NCBI GenBank assembly: GCA_017631775.1
Contig: JAGBSQ010000121.1
Coordinates: 1 to 5,935 of the forward strand
DNA length: 5,935 bases
Origin: Clostridia bacterium
Lineage (GTDB): Bacteria > Bacillota_A > Clostridia > Oscillospirales > CAG-272
Direction: 5' to 3'
The position numbers and the translations under genes were made by a program. Of the stretch, positions 1 through 5,935 are shown in pieces (within the stretch, counting starts at the first letter, position 1; the number at the start of each line of letters is the position of its first letter). The notes beneath the pieces are model-generated. The model did no database searches and was not told the origin of the DNA. It was given only the letters and a program-made list of their open reading frames with translations.

Positions 1-1
1 T

Positions 2-115
2 GACGGCAAAGACGGAGTTGACGGTAAAGACGGAGCTGACGGCAAAGACGGTGCGGACGGCAAAGACGGAGTCGATGGCAAAGACGGTGTCGATGGCAAG
101 GATGGCAAAGATGGC
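2..115 (+). repeat. 18-bp tandem repeat encoding collagen-like Gly-X-Y triplets
   Basis: Six consecutive 18-base units (2-19, 20-37, 38-55, 56-73, 74-91, 92-109) plus a partial unit (110-115) each encode DGKDG followed by V, A or K. The units differ mostly at third codon positions (GGC/GGT/GGA, GAC/GAT) and in the last codon (GTT, GCT, GCG, GTC, AAA). Every third residue is Gly and Lys/Asp pairs alternate, the pattern of bacterial collagen-like proteins that form triple helices. The tract continues past the left edge, so its full copy number is unknown. Confidence 0.93.
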
Positions 116-1132
116 GTAAGCATTCAATCCGTGACTGTTGACGAAGAGGGACGATTGATTATTACGCTCTCTGATGGAACAATTCTTCCGCCTATCGAAC
201 TTCCGCAAATTGAAAAAGAAGACGAGGATGCAGAACTTTTACAAGAAGCAAACGAGGCGTTTATCTCTTATCTCATCAACAATGGTGGGGAAAGCCAAAT
301 TGCCGAATGCTATTTTTACGAGGCTGATGAAACACATATCGTAGCTTTCCAAAACGGTAAAATCGCAGGCGTTTATGCTGATAAGGAAAGCGCCAAAAAA
401 TCTCTTTTTGATGATTTGGATACAGAGGCGGACGAATCGCAAGGCTACGTCATTGTAAAAATGACCGAAACACCTTTTAGCATTTGCTGCAAAGATTATA
501 GCAACCTGACCTATGTTGCTTTTGGCGATAGCATTACGATTGGTGTTGATGTATATTCCGAAAAAGGAACCGCCTATCCGCAAATGGTTGGGCAAAAGCT
601 GAATTTTCAAACAGTTAATAACAAAGCCGTTAGTGGGGCGACGTTTTGTCCAAACTCCGGGCGCACCAATATGACCGAGCGCATTTTGAGTTTTAACGGC
701 GAAGCGGACGTTGTTTCGCTGATGCTTGGTATAAACGATTTCTGGGTAGGTTCTCCATTGGGTACTCCCGAAAGCCGTGACAATACAACCATTTATGGTA
801 GCTTGCATTTGATTGCCGCACATCTTACAAAGAATTATCCCAACGCATTTATCTTTTTTATGACGCCTTTTCAATGCCGTGTAGGGAATACCGACCGCGG
901 AGCGGGATATACTCTCCCCGACGTTGTGAATGCAGTCAAATCCGTTGCCGATGAGTATGATATTCCCGTTTTGGATATGTACACCTATGGCAAATACGAA
1001 CTTGAAATGAACCAACCCAAAAACGACGGCATTCATCCTACCTATAAGCATCACAAGGAATACACCGCGCCGATAGTTGCAGAGTTTCTTGTAAAGAATT
1101 GTGTGCATGAAGCCGAGGAAGATTTGGAATAA
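2..1132 (+). CDS. Collagen-like repeat protein with C-terminal SGNH/GDSL hydrolase domain (5' partial)
   Basis: The frame is open from base 2 and ends at TAA 1130-1132; 376 residues are visible and the N-terminus lies outside the window. Domains in order (visible numbering): residues 1-38 are Gly-X-Y collagen-like repeats of the GKD-GVD/GAD type; about 39-70 is a short beta-rich linker (VSIQSV...DGTILPP) of the kind that often follows such repeats; about 73-165 is an unrecognised domain starting with a helix; about 168-365 is an SGNH hydrolase. The SGNH blocks are visible: GDSI with Ser177, SGA with Gly212, GIND with Asn245, and DGIHP with Asp342 and His345, so the catalytic set looks complete. 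The family hydrolyses esters, often acetyl groups on carbohydrates; the actual substrate is unknown. The repeat suggests an extended surface or tail-fibre-like protein, but no signal peptide or anchor can be seen. GTG 131 is an internal codon, not the start. The gene is more AT-rich than its downstream neighbours. Confidence 0.88.
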   Translation, partial: DGKDGVDGKDGADGKDGADGKDGVDGKDGVDGKDGKDGVSIQSVTVDEEGRLIITLSDGTILPPIELPQIEKEDEDAELLQEANEAFISYLINNGGESQIAECYFYEADETHIVAFQNGKIAGVYADKESAKKSLFDDLDTEADESQGYVIVKMTETPFSICCKDYSNLTYVAFGDSITIGVDVYSEKGTAYPQMVGQKLNFQTVNNKAVSGATFCPNSGRTNMTERILSFNGEADVVSLMLGINDFWVGSPLGTPESRDNTTIYGSLHLIAAHLTKNYPNAFIFFMTPFQCRVGNTDRGAGYTLPDVVNAVKSVADEYDIPVLDMYTYGKYELEMNQPKNDGIHPTYKHHKEYTAPIVAEFLVKNCVHEAEEDLE

Positions 1133-1143
1133 ACAAACCACAC

Positions 1144-1169
1144 GGGCGACCTTTGGTCGCCCACTTTTT
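1144..1169 (+). terminator. Intrinsic (rho-independent) terminator of the SGNH gene
   Basis: A perfect 8-bp stem, GGGCGACC (1144-1151) with GGTCGCCC (1155-1162), closes a TTT loop and is followed two bases later by five T residues (1165-1169). It starts 12 bases after the SGNH stop codon. It separates this gene from the downstream operon. Confidence 0.93.
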
Positions 1170-1220
1170 CATTTCCTTAATTTCAGACACAAAAAACTTA
1201 ATAAAAAATGAAATCTAACA

Positions 1221-1255
1221 TTGTTTTTTGACAAATTTTGTGATACAATGATAAT
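1221..1255 (+). promoter_or_regulatory. Sigma-A-type promoter region for the HAD-tldD-tldE operon (two overlapping candidates)
   Basis: Candidate A: a perfect -35 TTGACA at 1228-1233, a 16-base spacer, and GATAAT at 1250-1255 (five of six consensus bases). Candidate B: TTGTTT at 1221-1226, a 17-base spacer, and an extended -10, TGA followed by TACAAT at 1244-1249. Either would place transcription start near 1257-1263, just ahead of the GGAGG site. The surrounding 1163-1265 stretch is strongly AT-rich, as is common for such promoters. The two cannot be told apart from sequence alone. Confidence 0.7.
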
Positions 1256-1268
1256 AATAGCAAAGCTT

Positions 1269-1273
1269 GGAGG
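1269..1273 (+). promoter_or_regulatory. Ribosome binding site of the HAD gene, deciding between two adjacent ATGs
   Basis: GGAGG lies 3 bases before ATG 1277 and 6 bases before the next in-frame ATG, 1280. The 6-base spacing is in the usual range and the 3-base spacing is short, so ATG 1280 is the more likely start. The protein would differ by one Met only. Confidence 0.8.
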
Positions 1274-1279
1274 AATATG

Positions 1280-1957
1280 ATGGTTCAGGCAGTTTTACTT
1301 GATATGGACGGTACCATTTTTGATACCGAGATGATCTACCGCCGCGCTTGGGTTCGGGCGGCCAAGGAGATTGGCTTTGACGTGGATATGGAGCTCTTTT
1401 TTGAGCGCATCTGCGGCTTGATTATGACAGATATGCGCGCCTTGGTCCTTCGCGTTTACGGCGAGGATACGCCATTTGACGAACTGCGCGATCTCAGACG
1501 CTTCTATATCGAAGAAGAACTTGCAAAAGGCATTTTGCCTTTCAAATCGGGCGCGCCCAAGGTCTTGTATGACTTAAAAGAGAAGGGCATTCCGATCGCG
1601 CTCGTTACCTCCTCCGGCCGAAAGCTAGTCGACCGTTATTTGCAAATGTCGGGTCTTGAGGGCGTATTTGACGTCATTATGACCGGCGAGACGGTTGAGC
1701 GCGGCAAGCCTGACCCCGAGATCTTTCTCATCGCCGCCCAAAAGCTGGGCATTGCCCCCGAGAGATGCATGGTGGTTGAGGATTCTCCCAATGGCGTCAG
1801 AGCCGGACACGCCGCAGGCATGCTCACCGTTATGGTGCCCGACCTGCACCCCTGCACCGAGGAGCTGGCATCTCTTTTGTGGCACTGCTGTGACACATTG
1901 GCAGATCTTGTCCCCTTGATTGAAGAAGAAAACAACAACCGAAATATTTTTGAGTAA
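1280..1957 (+). CDS. HAD superfamily (subfamily IA) hydrolase, beta-phosphoglucomutase/phosphatase-like
   Basis: A 225-residue protein (226 if ATG 1277 is used), the normal length for this family. HAD motif I is DMDGT with nucleophile Asp8 and acid/base Asp10, followed by FDTE; motif II is VTSS (about 109-112); motif III is the Lys of GKPDPE (Lys143); motif IV is VVEDS with Glu167 and Asp168, the Mg2+ ligands. These positions sit very near those of beta-phosphoglucomutase (Asp8, Asp10, Lys145, Glu169, Asp170). A helical cap occupies about residues 15-85. The enzyme should be a cytosolic Mg2+-dependent phosphatase or phosphomutase acting on a small phosphorylated metabolite; substrate specificity cannot be read from the sequence. 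It is the first gene of the cluster, and its stop codon overlaps the tldD Shine-Dalgarno site. The C-terminal tail (EEENNN) is polar and probably disordered. Confidence 0.92.
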   Translation: MVQAVLLDMDGTIFDTEMIYRRAWVRAAKEIGFDVDMELFFERICGLIMTDMRALVLRVYGEDTPFDELRDLRRFYIEEELAKGILPFKSGAPKVLYDLKEKGIPIALVTSSGRKLVDRYLQMSGLEGVFDVIMTGETVERGKPDPEIFLIAAQKLGIAPERCMVVEDSPNGVRAGHAAGMLTVMVPDLHPCTEELASLLWHCCDTLADLVPLIEEENNNRNIFE

Positions 1958-1961
1958 GGAG
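1956..1961 (+). promoter_or_regulatory. Ribosome binding site of tldD, overlapping the HAD stop codon
   Basis: AAGGAG at 1956-1961 shares its first two bases with the TAA stop (1955-1957) of the HAD gene and lies 9 bases before ATG 1971. It fixes the tldD start at 1971 rather than the in-frame TTG at 1920, which lies inside the HAD gene and has no Shine-Dalgarno site. The arrangement suggests translational coupling. Confidence 0.88.
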
Positions 1962-1970
1962 AACAAAACA

Positions 1971-3350
1971 ATGATTGCAAAAGCATTGGTAGAAGAGGTA
2001 CTCGCCTATGCAATGAGCGGCGGAGCCGATTTTGTAGAGCTCTACGGCGAAATTACCAAAAACAACAGCATCAACATGGTTGACGGCAAAATCGACCGTG
2101 TAACCGACAATTTGATATCCGGCGTGGGCATTCGCGCATTTTTAGGAACAAAAACCGTATTCGCATCCACGTCCGACACCTCCCGTGCAGGACTTCTCAA
2201 ATGTGCGCGCTCTGTTGCGGCCGCTACGGGTGAGCTTCGCGCCGTTGAAAAGATCATTCTTTCCGAGCGTATGTTCCCCAACATTCACCCTGCAAAGATC
2301 ATTCCTACGAGTGTAGATGCGCGCATTCGCGCAGACCTTTTGCGCGCAGGCTGCTTTGCCGCAAAGGAATACAACGAGGCAATCTCCCAAGTTAGCGGCA
2401 CACTCCTTGGCGTTGACCACACCATTTTGGTTGCCAACACCGAGGGACTTTACACCACCGACCGTCACATTCGCACACGTATGGCAGTTTCTGCAGTTGC
2501 AAGTGCGGCAGGCGTTAACCAATCGGGTAGTGCAAGTCCCGGTGCAGGAATGGGTCTTGAATTCTTCGATATCGTTGACCCTGCTTCCATCGGTCGCGAG
2601 GCATCTCGCCAAGCTATGGTCAACCTGGGGGCAGATTACTGTCCTGCAGGCACTATGACCGTTGCTATCGAAAACGGCTTTGGCGGTGTTATCTTCCACG
2701 AGGCTTGCGGTCACTCTCTTGAGGCGACCTCTGTTGCTATTGGCGCATCGCAAATGGCAGGCAAGCTCGGTCAGCAAATCGCTAACCCCAAGGTAACCGC
2801 TATTGATGACGGCACCATTCCCGGTGCGTGGGGTTCTGTTAACATCGATGACGAGGGCAATCCCACACAAAAGAACGTGCTTATCGAAAACGGCATTCTC
2901 AAGAGCTACATGGTCGACCGTCTCGGCGCACGCCGTATGGGCTGTGCTATGACCGGCAACTCTCGCCGTCAAGGCTACGAATACGAGCCTACCTCCCGTA
3001 TGACCAACACCTACATTGACAACGGCACCGACAAAAACGAGGATATCATCGCATCTATCGAGAACGGTCTGTACTGCAAAAAGATGGGCGGCGGTTCTGT
3101 TAACCCCCTCACGGGCGCATTCAACTTCTCGGTAGCCGAGGGTTATCTTGTAAAGAACGGCAAAATCTGCGAGGCCGTTCGCGGAGCATCTCTTGTCGGC
3201 ACAGGTTCCGAAATTCTCCAAAACATCGATATGGTAGGTCAAAACCTCGACCGCGCACAAGGTATGTGCGGCTCCTCCAGCGGTAGCATTCCCACCGATG
3301 TAGGTCAACCTCTCATTCGTGTTTCTTCCATTACAGTAGGAGGTCGTTAA
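1971..3350 (+). CDS. tldD: TldD, catalytic zinc metalloprotease subunit of the TldD/TldE complex
   Basis: A 459-residue protein, close to the length of E. coli TldD (about 480). The zinc-protease motif HEACGH lies at residues 243-248 (His243, Glu244, His248) and is followed by SLEA as in the family. The C-terminal GMCG (Cys433) matches the conserved Cys that serves as third zinc ligand in E. coli TldD, in a context ending in DVGQP. Other family blocks are the N-terminal GADFVELYGE (18-27) and the glycine-rich MGGGSVNPLTGAFNFSVAEG (372-391). The known role of the pair is cytosolic proteolysis of unfolded or small peptides: in E. coli it trims the microcin B17 leader and degrades the CcdA antitoxin. 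The gene lies 13 bases after the HAD gene and one base before tldE. No signal peptide is seen. The substrate in this organism is unknown. Confidence 0.96.
   Translation: MIAKALVEEVLAYAMSGGADFVELYGEITKNNSINMVDGKIDRVTDNLISGVGIRAFLGTKTVFASTSDTSRAGLLKCARSVAAATGELRAVEKIILSERMFPNIHPAKIIPTSVDARIRADLLRAGCFAAKEYNEAISQVSGTLLGVDHTILVANTEGLYTTDRHIRTRMAVSAVASAAGVNQSGSASPGAGMGLEFFDIVDPASIGREASRQAMVNLGADYCPAGTMTVAIENGFGGVIFHEACGHSLEATSVAIGASQMAGKLGQQIANPKVTAIDDGTIPGAWGSVNIDDEGNPTQKNVLIENGILKSYMVDRLGARRMGCAMTGNSRRQGYEYEPTSRMTNTYIDNGTDKNEDIIASIENGLYCKKMGGGSVNPLTGAFNFSVAEGYLVKNGKICEAVRGASLVGTGSEILQNIDMVGQNLDRAQGMCGSSSGSIPTDVGQPLIRVSSITVGGR
3338..3343 (+). promoter_or_regulatory. Ribosome binding site of tldE inside the last codons of tldD
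   Basis: AGGAGG at 3338-3343 lies within the codons for the last Val-Gly-Gly of TldD and is 8 bases before ATG 3352. It is a full consensus site. With a one-base gap between the genes it suggests coupled translation, which suits equal production of the two subunits of a heterodimer. Confidence 0.9.
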
Positions 3351-3351
3351 A

Positions 3352-4692
3352 ATGGTATTCGAACAAATGAAAAACGCGCTCATTGCCGCCGCAACTGCTG
3401 CCGGCATCGAGCAATATGAAATTTACTATCAAGTAGGCGAGAGCATCAGCGCCGAAACACTTAAAGATGAAATCAGCGCGTTTGCATCGAGCGTGAGCGG
3501 TGGCATCTGCTTCCGTTGCATCGCAAACGGAAAAATGGGCTATGCCTCCAGCGAACTTTTGACCGAGGACGCTATGGCAGAGCTTGTTCAAAAGGCAATC
3601 TCCAATGCCGCATGCATTGATAGCGAGGACGAGGTTTTCATTTTTGAAGGCTCTCCCGAATATGCAAAGGTTGATTGCGGTGACGTTAAGCTTGTTGATG
3701 CCGTTACCATTCGCGATACGGCACTCCGCCTGCAAAAGGAAACTTACGCGCAAAGCGAAAAGGTAGGCGACGGAACACAGTCGGTTGCTATGTCCAGTGT
3801 GGGTGAGGTTCGCCTTTACAACTCCCACGGACTTTCTCTCTCCAACCGCACCGGCATGAGCGGTGCCTATGCCGCAGCCGTTGTACGCGACGGTGACGAG
3901 GCACAGGAGGCCTTCGACTTTGCCGTTGGCCAAACCTTTGAGGAGGTAAAAGAGACCTCCCAAAAGGCCGTTCGCGAGGCGCTTGGCAAAATGGGTGCAT
4001 CGGTTGCACCCTCGGGCAAGCACAACGTTGTGTTTGACGGCAAGCAATTCCGCCAATTCTTGGCAGTTTTCTCCTCCGCATTCTCTGCAAAGAATGCACA
4101 ACTCGGTCTGTCGCTTTTGGCAGGCAAAGAGGGCGAGCAAATTGCCGCACCTTTTGTAAACATTGTAGACGACCCGATGAGAGAGGGCTCTCCCATCAAA
4201 ACTCCCTTCGACGGTGAAGGTGTTGCAACTGCGCGCCGCGCGATCGTTGAGGACGGTGTTCTCAAGACCATGCTCTATGACCTGACCACCGCAAAAAAGG
4301 CGGGTGTTGCCTCTACGGGCAACGGTCAAAAGGGAAGCTATGCAGCTCCCGTTTCCATCGCTCCCTACAACTTTGCCATTATGGCAGGAGAGGTTGACCG
4401 TGACACGCTCTTCTCTATGGCAGGCGAGGGAATTTATATCACCGAGTGCAAGGGCTTCCACGCAGGTGCCAATGCCGTAACCGGTGATTTCTCCATTGAG
4501 AGTGCAGGCTTTATGATCCGCGACGGAAAAATTGCGGAGCCTGTTAAATCCTTTACCGTTGCGGGCAATTTCTTTGAACTCCTCAAAGAGATCGACACTC
4601 TCGGCAACGAAATTCGCTGGGGTATTCCCGGCAAAACCGTTTTCGGCTCTCCCGACGTTCTCGTACGCGGCATGAGCGTTGCGGGCAAATAA
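3352..4692 (+). CDS. tldE: TldE (PmbA), non-catalytic partner subunit of the TldD/TldE metalloprotease
   Basis: A 446-residue protein, matching E. coli TldE/PmbA (450). It is homologous in layout to TldD: an N-terminal domain with QYEIYYQVGESISAE (21-35), a middle block GEVRLYNSHGLSLSNRTG (151-168), and a C-terminal TGDFSIESAGFMIRDG block (377-392). The HExxxH motif is absent; the corresponding region (about 224-245) reads HNVVFDGKQFRQFLAVF. This identifies TldE rather than a second TldD. In the known complex TldE does not bind zinc but helps form the closed chamber through which substrate peptides reach the TldD active site. Cytosolic; no signal peptide. Spacing of one base from tldD argues for stoichiometric expression. 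Confidence 0.95.
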   Translation: MVFEQMKNALIAAATAAGIEQYEIYYQVGESISAETLKDEISAFASSVSGGICFRCIANGKMGYASSELLTEDAMAELVQKAISNAACIDSEDEVFIFEGSPEYAKVDCGDVKLVDAVTIRDTALRLQKETYAQSEKVGDGTQSVAMSSVGEVRLYNSHGLSLSNRTGMSGAYAAAVVRDGDEAQEAFDFAVGQTFEEVKETSQKAVREALGKMGASVAPSGKHNVVFDGKQFRQFLAVFSSAFSAKNAQLGLSLLAGKEGEQIAAPFVNIVDDPMREGSPIKTPFDGEGVATARRAIVEDGVLKTMLYDLTTAKKAGVASTGNGQKGSYAAPVSIAPYNFAIMAGEVDRDTLFSMAGEGIYITECKGFHAGANAVTGDFSIESAGFMIRDGKIAEPVKSFTVAGNFFELLKEIDTLGNEIRWGIPGKTVFGSPDVLVRGMSVAGK

Positions 4693-4716
4693 TCGTCAAA
4701 AATCAGTATTTGTGGA

Positions 4717-4725
4717 AAGGAAGTG
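4717..4725 (+). promoter_or_regulatory. Ribosome binding site of the membrane protein gene
   Basis: AAGGAAGTG matches eight of nine bases of the extended anti-16S consensus AAGGAGGTG and lies 7 bases before ATG 4733. The 40-base gap after tldE holds no hairpin with a T-run and no clear promoter, so read-through from tldE is expected. Confidence 0.8.
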
Positions 4726-4732
4726 AAAGACA

Positions 4733-5935
4733 ATGAATATCAAAACACAAGAACAAGATGATTTTATGCTCAAACGTGCCAAAATAAACGGCGTTGCATT
4801 CTCTCTTTTTGCGCTGTTTTTGAGTCTTTCTTTCCTTGCCGCGGTTCCCATTGCTGTGCGCGTGACCGGCATTGATTACGACACGCTTTGGCAAAATCTC
4901 TATCGCATTTGTACAAGCCCCTCCAAGCTTGTCACCGACTATTTTGGGGTAGGCTGTCTTGCAAGCACGCTCCTCAATGCAGGTCTTTGCGGCCTTGCCT
5001 GCAACCTGCTCATGCTCATCAGCGGAACGCGCGCATCCTCCACAACCTTTGCCGCATATATTCTTGTCATTGCGCATTGCTTTTACGGTCTTAACCTCAT
5101 CAATATGTGGCCGCCCTTTATAGGTGTAATCATTTATTGCTTTGTTACGCGCAATCCCTTGCGCAAAAATTTGCACGTTGCCATGTTTGCAACGGCGCTC
5201 GCTCCCTTTATCAGCGATTTTCTCTTCTGCTATCCGCTTGGAATTTATGTGGAAATGGCAGGGGTCAACGTTAATATTGTCGGCATGGTCATGTCTGTTA
5301 TTTTCGGCTTCGGTTCGGGATTTTTGGTGCCTGCACTCCTGCCGGGAACAACCGCTATGCACCGTGGCTACAATATGTACAAGGCCGGTCTGGCGCTTGG
5401 TATGTTCGGTATTTTCGTTTACTGCTTCCTTTACAAAACACTCGGCATTGCACCTGCCGAATCATCGGTAGGGGAGAGCACCCAATACTACGAGAGCGTA
5501 GGCCACGTTTATTGGGCGTTTATGAATGTCTTTTTCATCATTCTGTTTGCGCTTTGCGAGCTGTTTGGCTTTTTGCTCAACGGTTGCACCTTCCGCAATT
5601 ACCGCTCCTTGCTCAAATGTACGGGATACGGCCTTGACTTTGCCGATAAATTCGGCATGCCTGTGTGCTTTATCAACTTTGGCGTTTACGGCTTTTGCAT
5701 TTTGGCCTACTTAAATCTTGTATTTTTGTTGCCCATCATCTTTCCCTTCTTACCGCAAGGGGCAGGCTTTACCGGCCCCACGGTTGGTGTTGCCTTTGCC
5801 GCTCTCACCTTTTCGGCCGACGGTCAGCACCCCAAAAACGTAGGCCCCATTGCATTGGGATACGTTATTTTGTTTGTTCTCACCTGCGGCATTTGTGCCG
5901 TATGCGGATTGGATATTCCGTGGACGCTCTCCACA
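4733..5935 (+). CDS. Polytopic membrane protein, DUF1576-like (3' partial)
   Basis: The frame is open from ATG 4733 to the right edge, giving 401 residues without a stop. The N-terminus is short and polar with a KRAK patch at 14-17. About ten hydrophobic segments follow, roughly at residues 21-43, 72-97, 104-122, 126-139, 148-168, 179-203, 215-234, 259-283, 310-338, 347-362 and 371-391. Two blocks stand out: INMWPPFIG (123-131) and HPKNVGPIALG (366-376), which align with each other and suggest a duplicated fold. I recognise the family tentatively as DUF1576, integral membrane proteins of unknown function found mainly in Clostridia. The protein has 16 Cys residues, including a CGICAVC cluster at 385-391, high for a membrane protein. 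It follows tldE by 40 bases and is probably in the same operon. A transporter-like role is possible but not shown. The C-terminus is missing from the window. Confidence 0.75.
   Translation, partial: MNIKTQEQDDFMLKRAKINGVAFSLFALFLSLSFLAAVPIAVRVTGIDYDTLWQNLYRICTSPSKLVTDYFGVGCLASTLLNAGLCGLACNLLMLISGTRASSTTFAAYILVIAHCFYGLNLINMWPPFIGVIIYCFVTRNPLRKNLHVAMFATALAPFISDFLFCYPLGIYVEMAGVNVNIVGMVMSVIFGFGSGFLVPALLPGTTAMHRGYNMYKAGLALGMFGIFVYCFLYKTLGIAPAESSVGESTQYYESVGHVYWAFMNVFFIILFALCELFGFLLNGCTFRNYRSLLKCTGYGLDFADKFGMPVCFINFGVYGFCILAYLNLVFLLPIIFPFLPQGAGFTGPTVGVAFAALTFSADGQHPKNVGPIALGYVILFVLTCGICAVCGLDIPWTLST

Noticed and set aside
2..115. CRISPR-like or non-coding tandem repeat at the left edge
   Set aside because: The 18-base units are directly adjacent without spacers, vary at third codon positions, and encode Gly-X-Y triplets in frame with the SGNH domain.
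131..133. GTG at 131 as the start of the SGNH protein
   Set aside because: The frame continues upstream through the collagen-like repeat to the window edge, and no ribosome binding site precedes the GTG.
239..1141. 300-residue open frame on the - strand opposite the SGNH gene
   Set aside because: It lies in exact codon register opposite a gene with clear SGNH motifs and exists because of codon bias; its translation shows no recognisable domain.
1228..1249. Promoter pairing TTGACA (1228) with TACAAT (1244)
   Set aside because: The spacer would be only 10 bases, too short for sigma-A; each element pairs better with another hexamer.
1133..1276. Small precursor-peptide gene for TldD/TldE in the gap before the HAD gene
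   Set aside because: The gap is taken up by the terminator, an AT-rich stretch and the promoter; no ATG with a Shine-Dalgarno site and open frame of useful length was found.
1920..1970. Upstream TTG start giving TldD 17 extra residues
   Set aside because: The extension lies mostly within the end of the HAD gene, is Lys/Thr-rich and unlike TldD N-termini, and lacks a Shine-Dalgarno site, while ATG 1971 has AAGGAG at 9 bases.
2142..3407. 421-residue open frame on the - strand opposite tldD
   Set aside because: It is an in-register shadow of tldD, whose identity is secure from HEACGH and the C-terminal Cys block; the antisense product is Cys- and Val-rich without family resemblance.
3331..4461. 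376-residue open frame on the - strand opposite tldE
   Set aside because: It is an in-register shadow of tldE; same cause and no domain seen.

Overview
The window looks like chromosomal DNA of a Gram-positive, clostridia-like bacterium (Bacillota), probably an uncultivated gut or anaerobic lineage. This is inferred from the strong AGGAGG/GGAGG-type Shine-Dalgarno sites, an AT-rich sigma-A-like promoter, a collagen-like (Gly-X-Y) repeat protein with an SGNH domain, and a membrane protein resembling the mostly clostridial DUF1576 family. No species can be named. All genes read on the + strand.

Region 1 (1-1132) is the 3' part of a large gene cut by the left edge. It encodes a charged collagen-like Gly-X-Y tract, a short beta-rich linker, an unrecognised middle domain and a C-terminal SGNH/GDSL hydrolase domain with all catalytic blocks present. 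It ends at a strong intrinsic terminator (1144-1169). Its base composition is visibly more AT-rich than the genes downstream, which marks it as a separate, possibly accessory, transcription unit.

Region 2 (about 1170-1276) is a short AT-rich intergenic stretch with two overlapping promoter candidates and a GGAGG ribosome binding site.

Region 3 (1280-5935) is a tight co-directional cluster: a HAD subfamily IA phosphatase/phosphomutase-like gene, tldD, tldE (pmbA), and a polytopic membrane protein cut by the right edge. Gaps are 13, 1 and 40 bases, two of the Shine-Dalgarno sites are embedded in or overlap the end of the upstream gene, and no terminator is seen between genes. They are very probably one operon. 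TldD carries the HExxxH zinc motif and TldE lacks it, which fits the known TldD/TldE heterodimeric metalloprotease. The substrate is not evident: no precursor peptide, toxin-antitoxin gene or RiPP enzyme lies in the window. The membrane protein is the least understood part. Its two halves appear related by an internal duplication, and its place directly behind tldDE makes it a candidate partner (for example in export or import of a peptide), but this is inference only.
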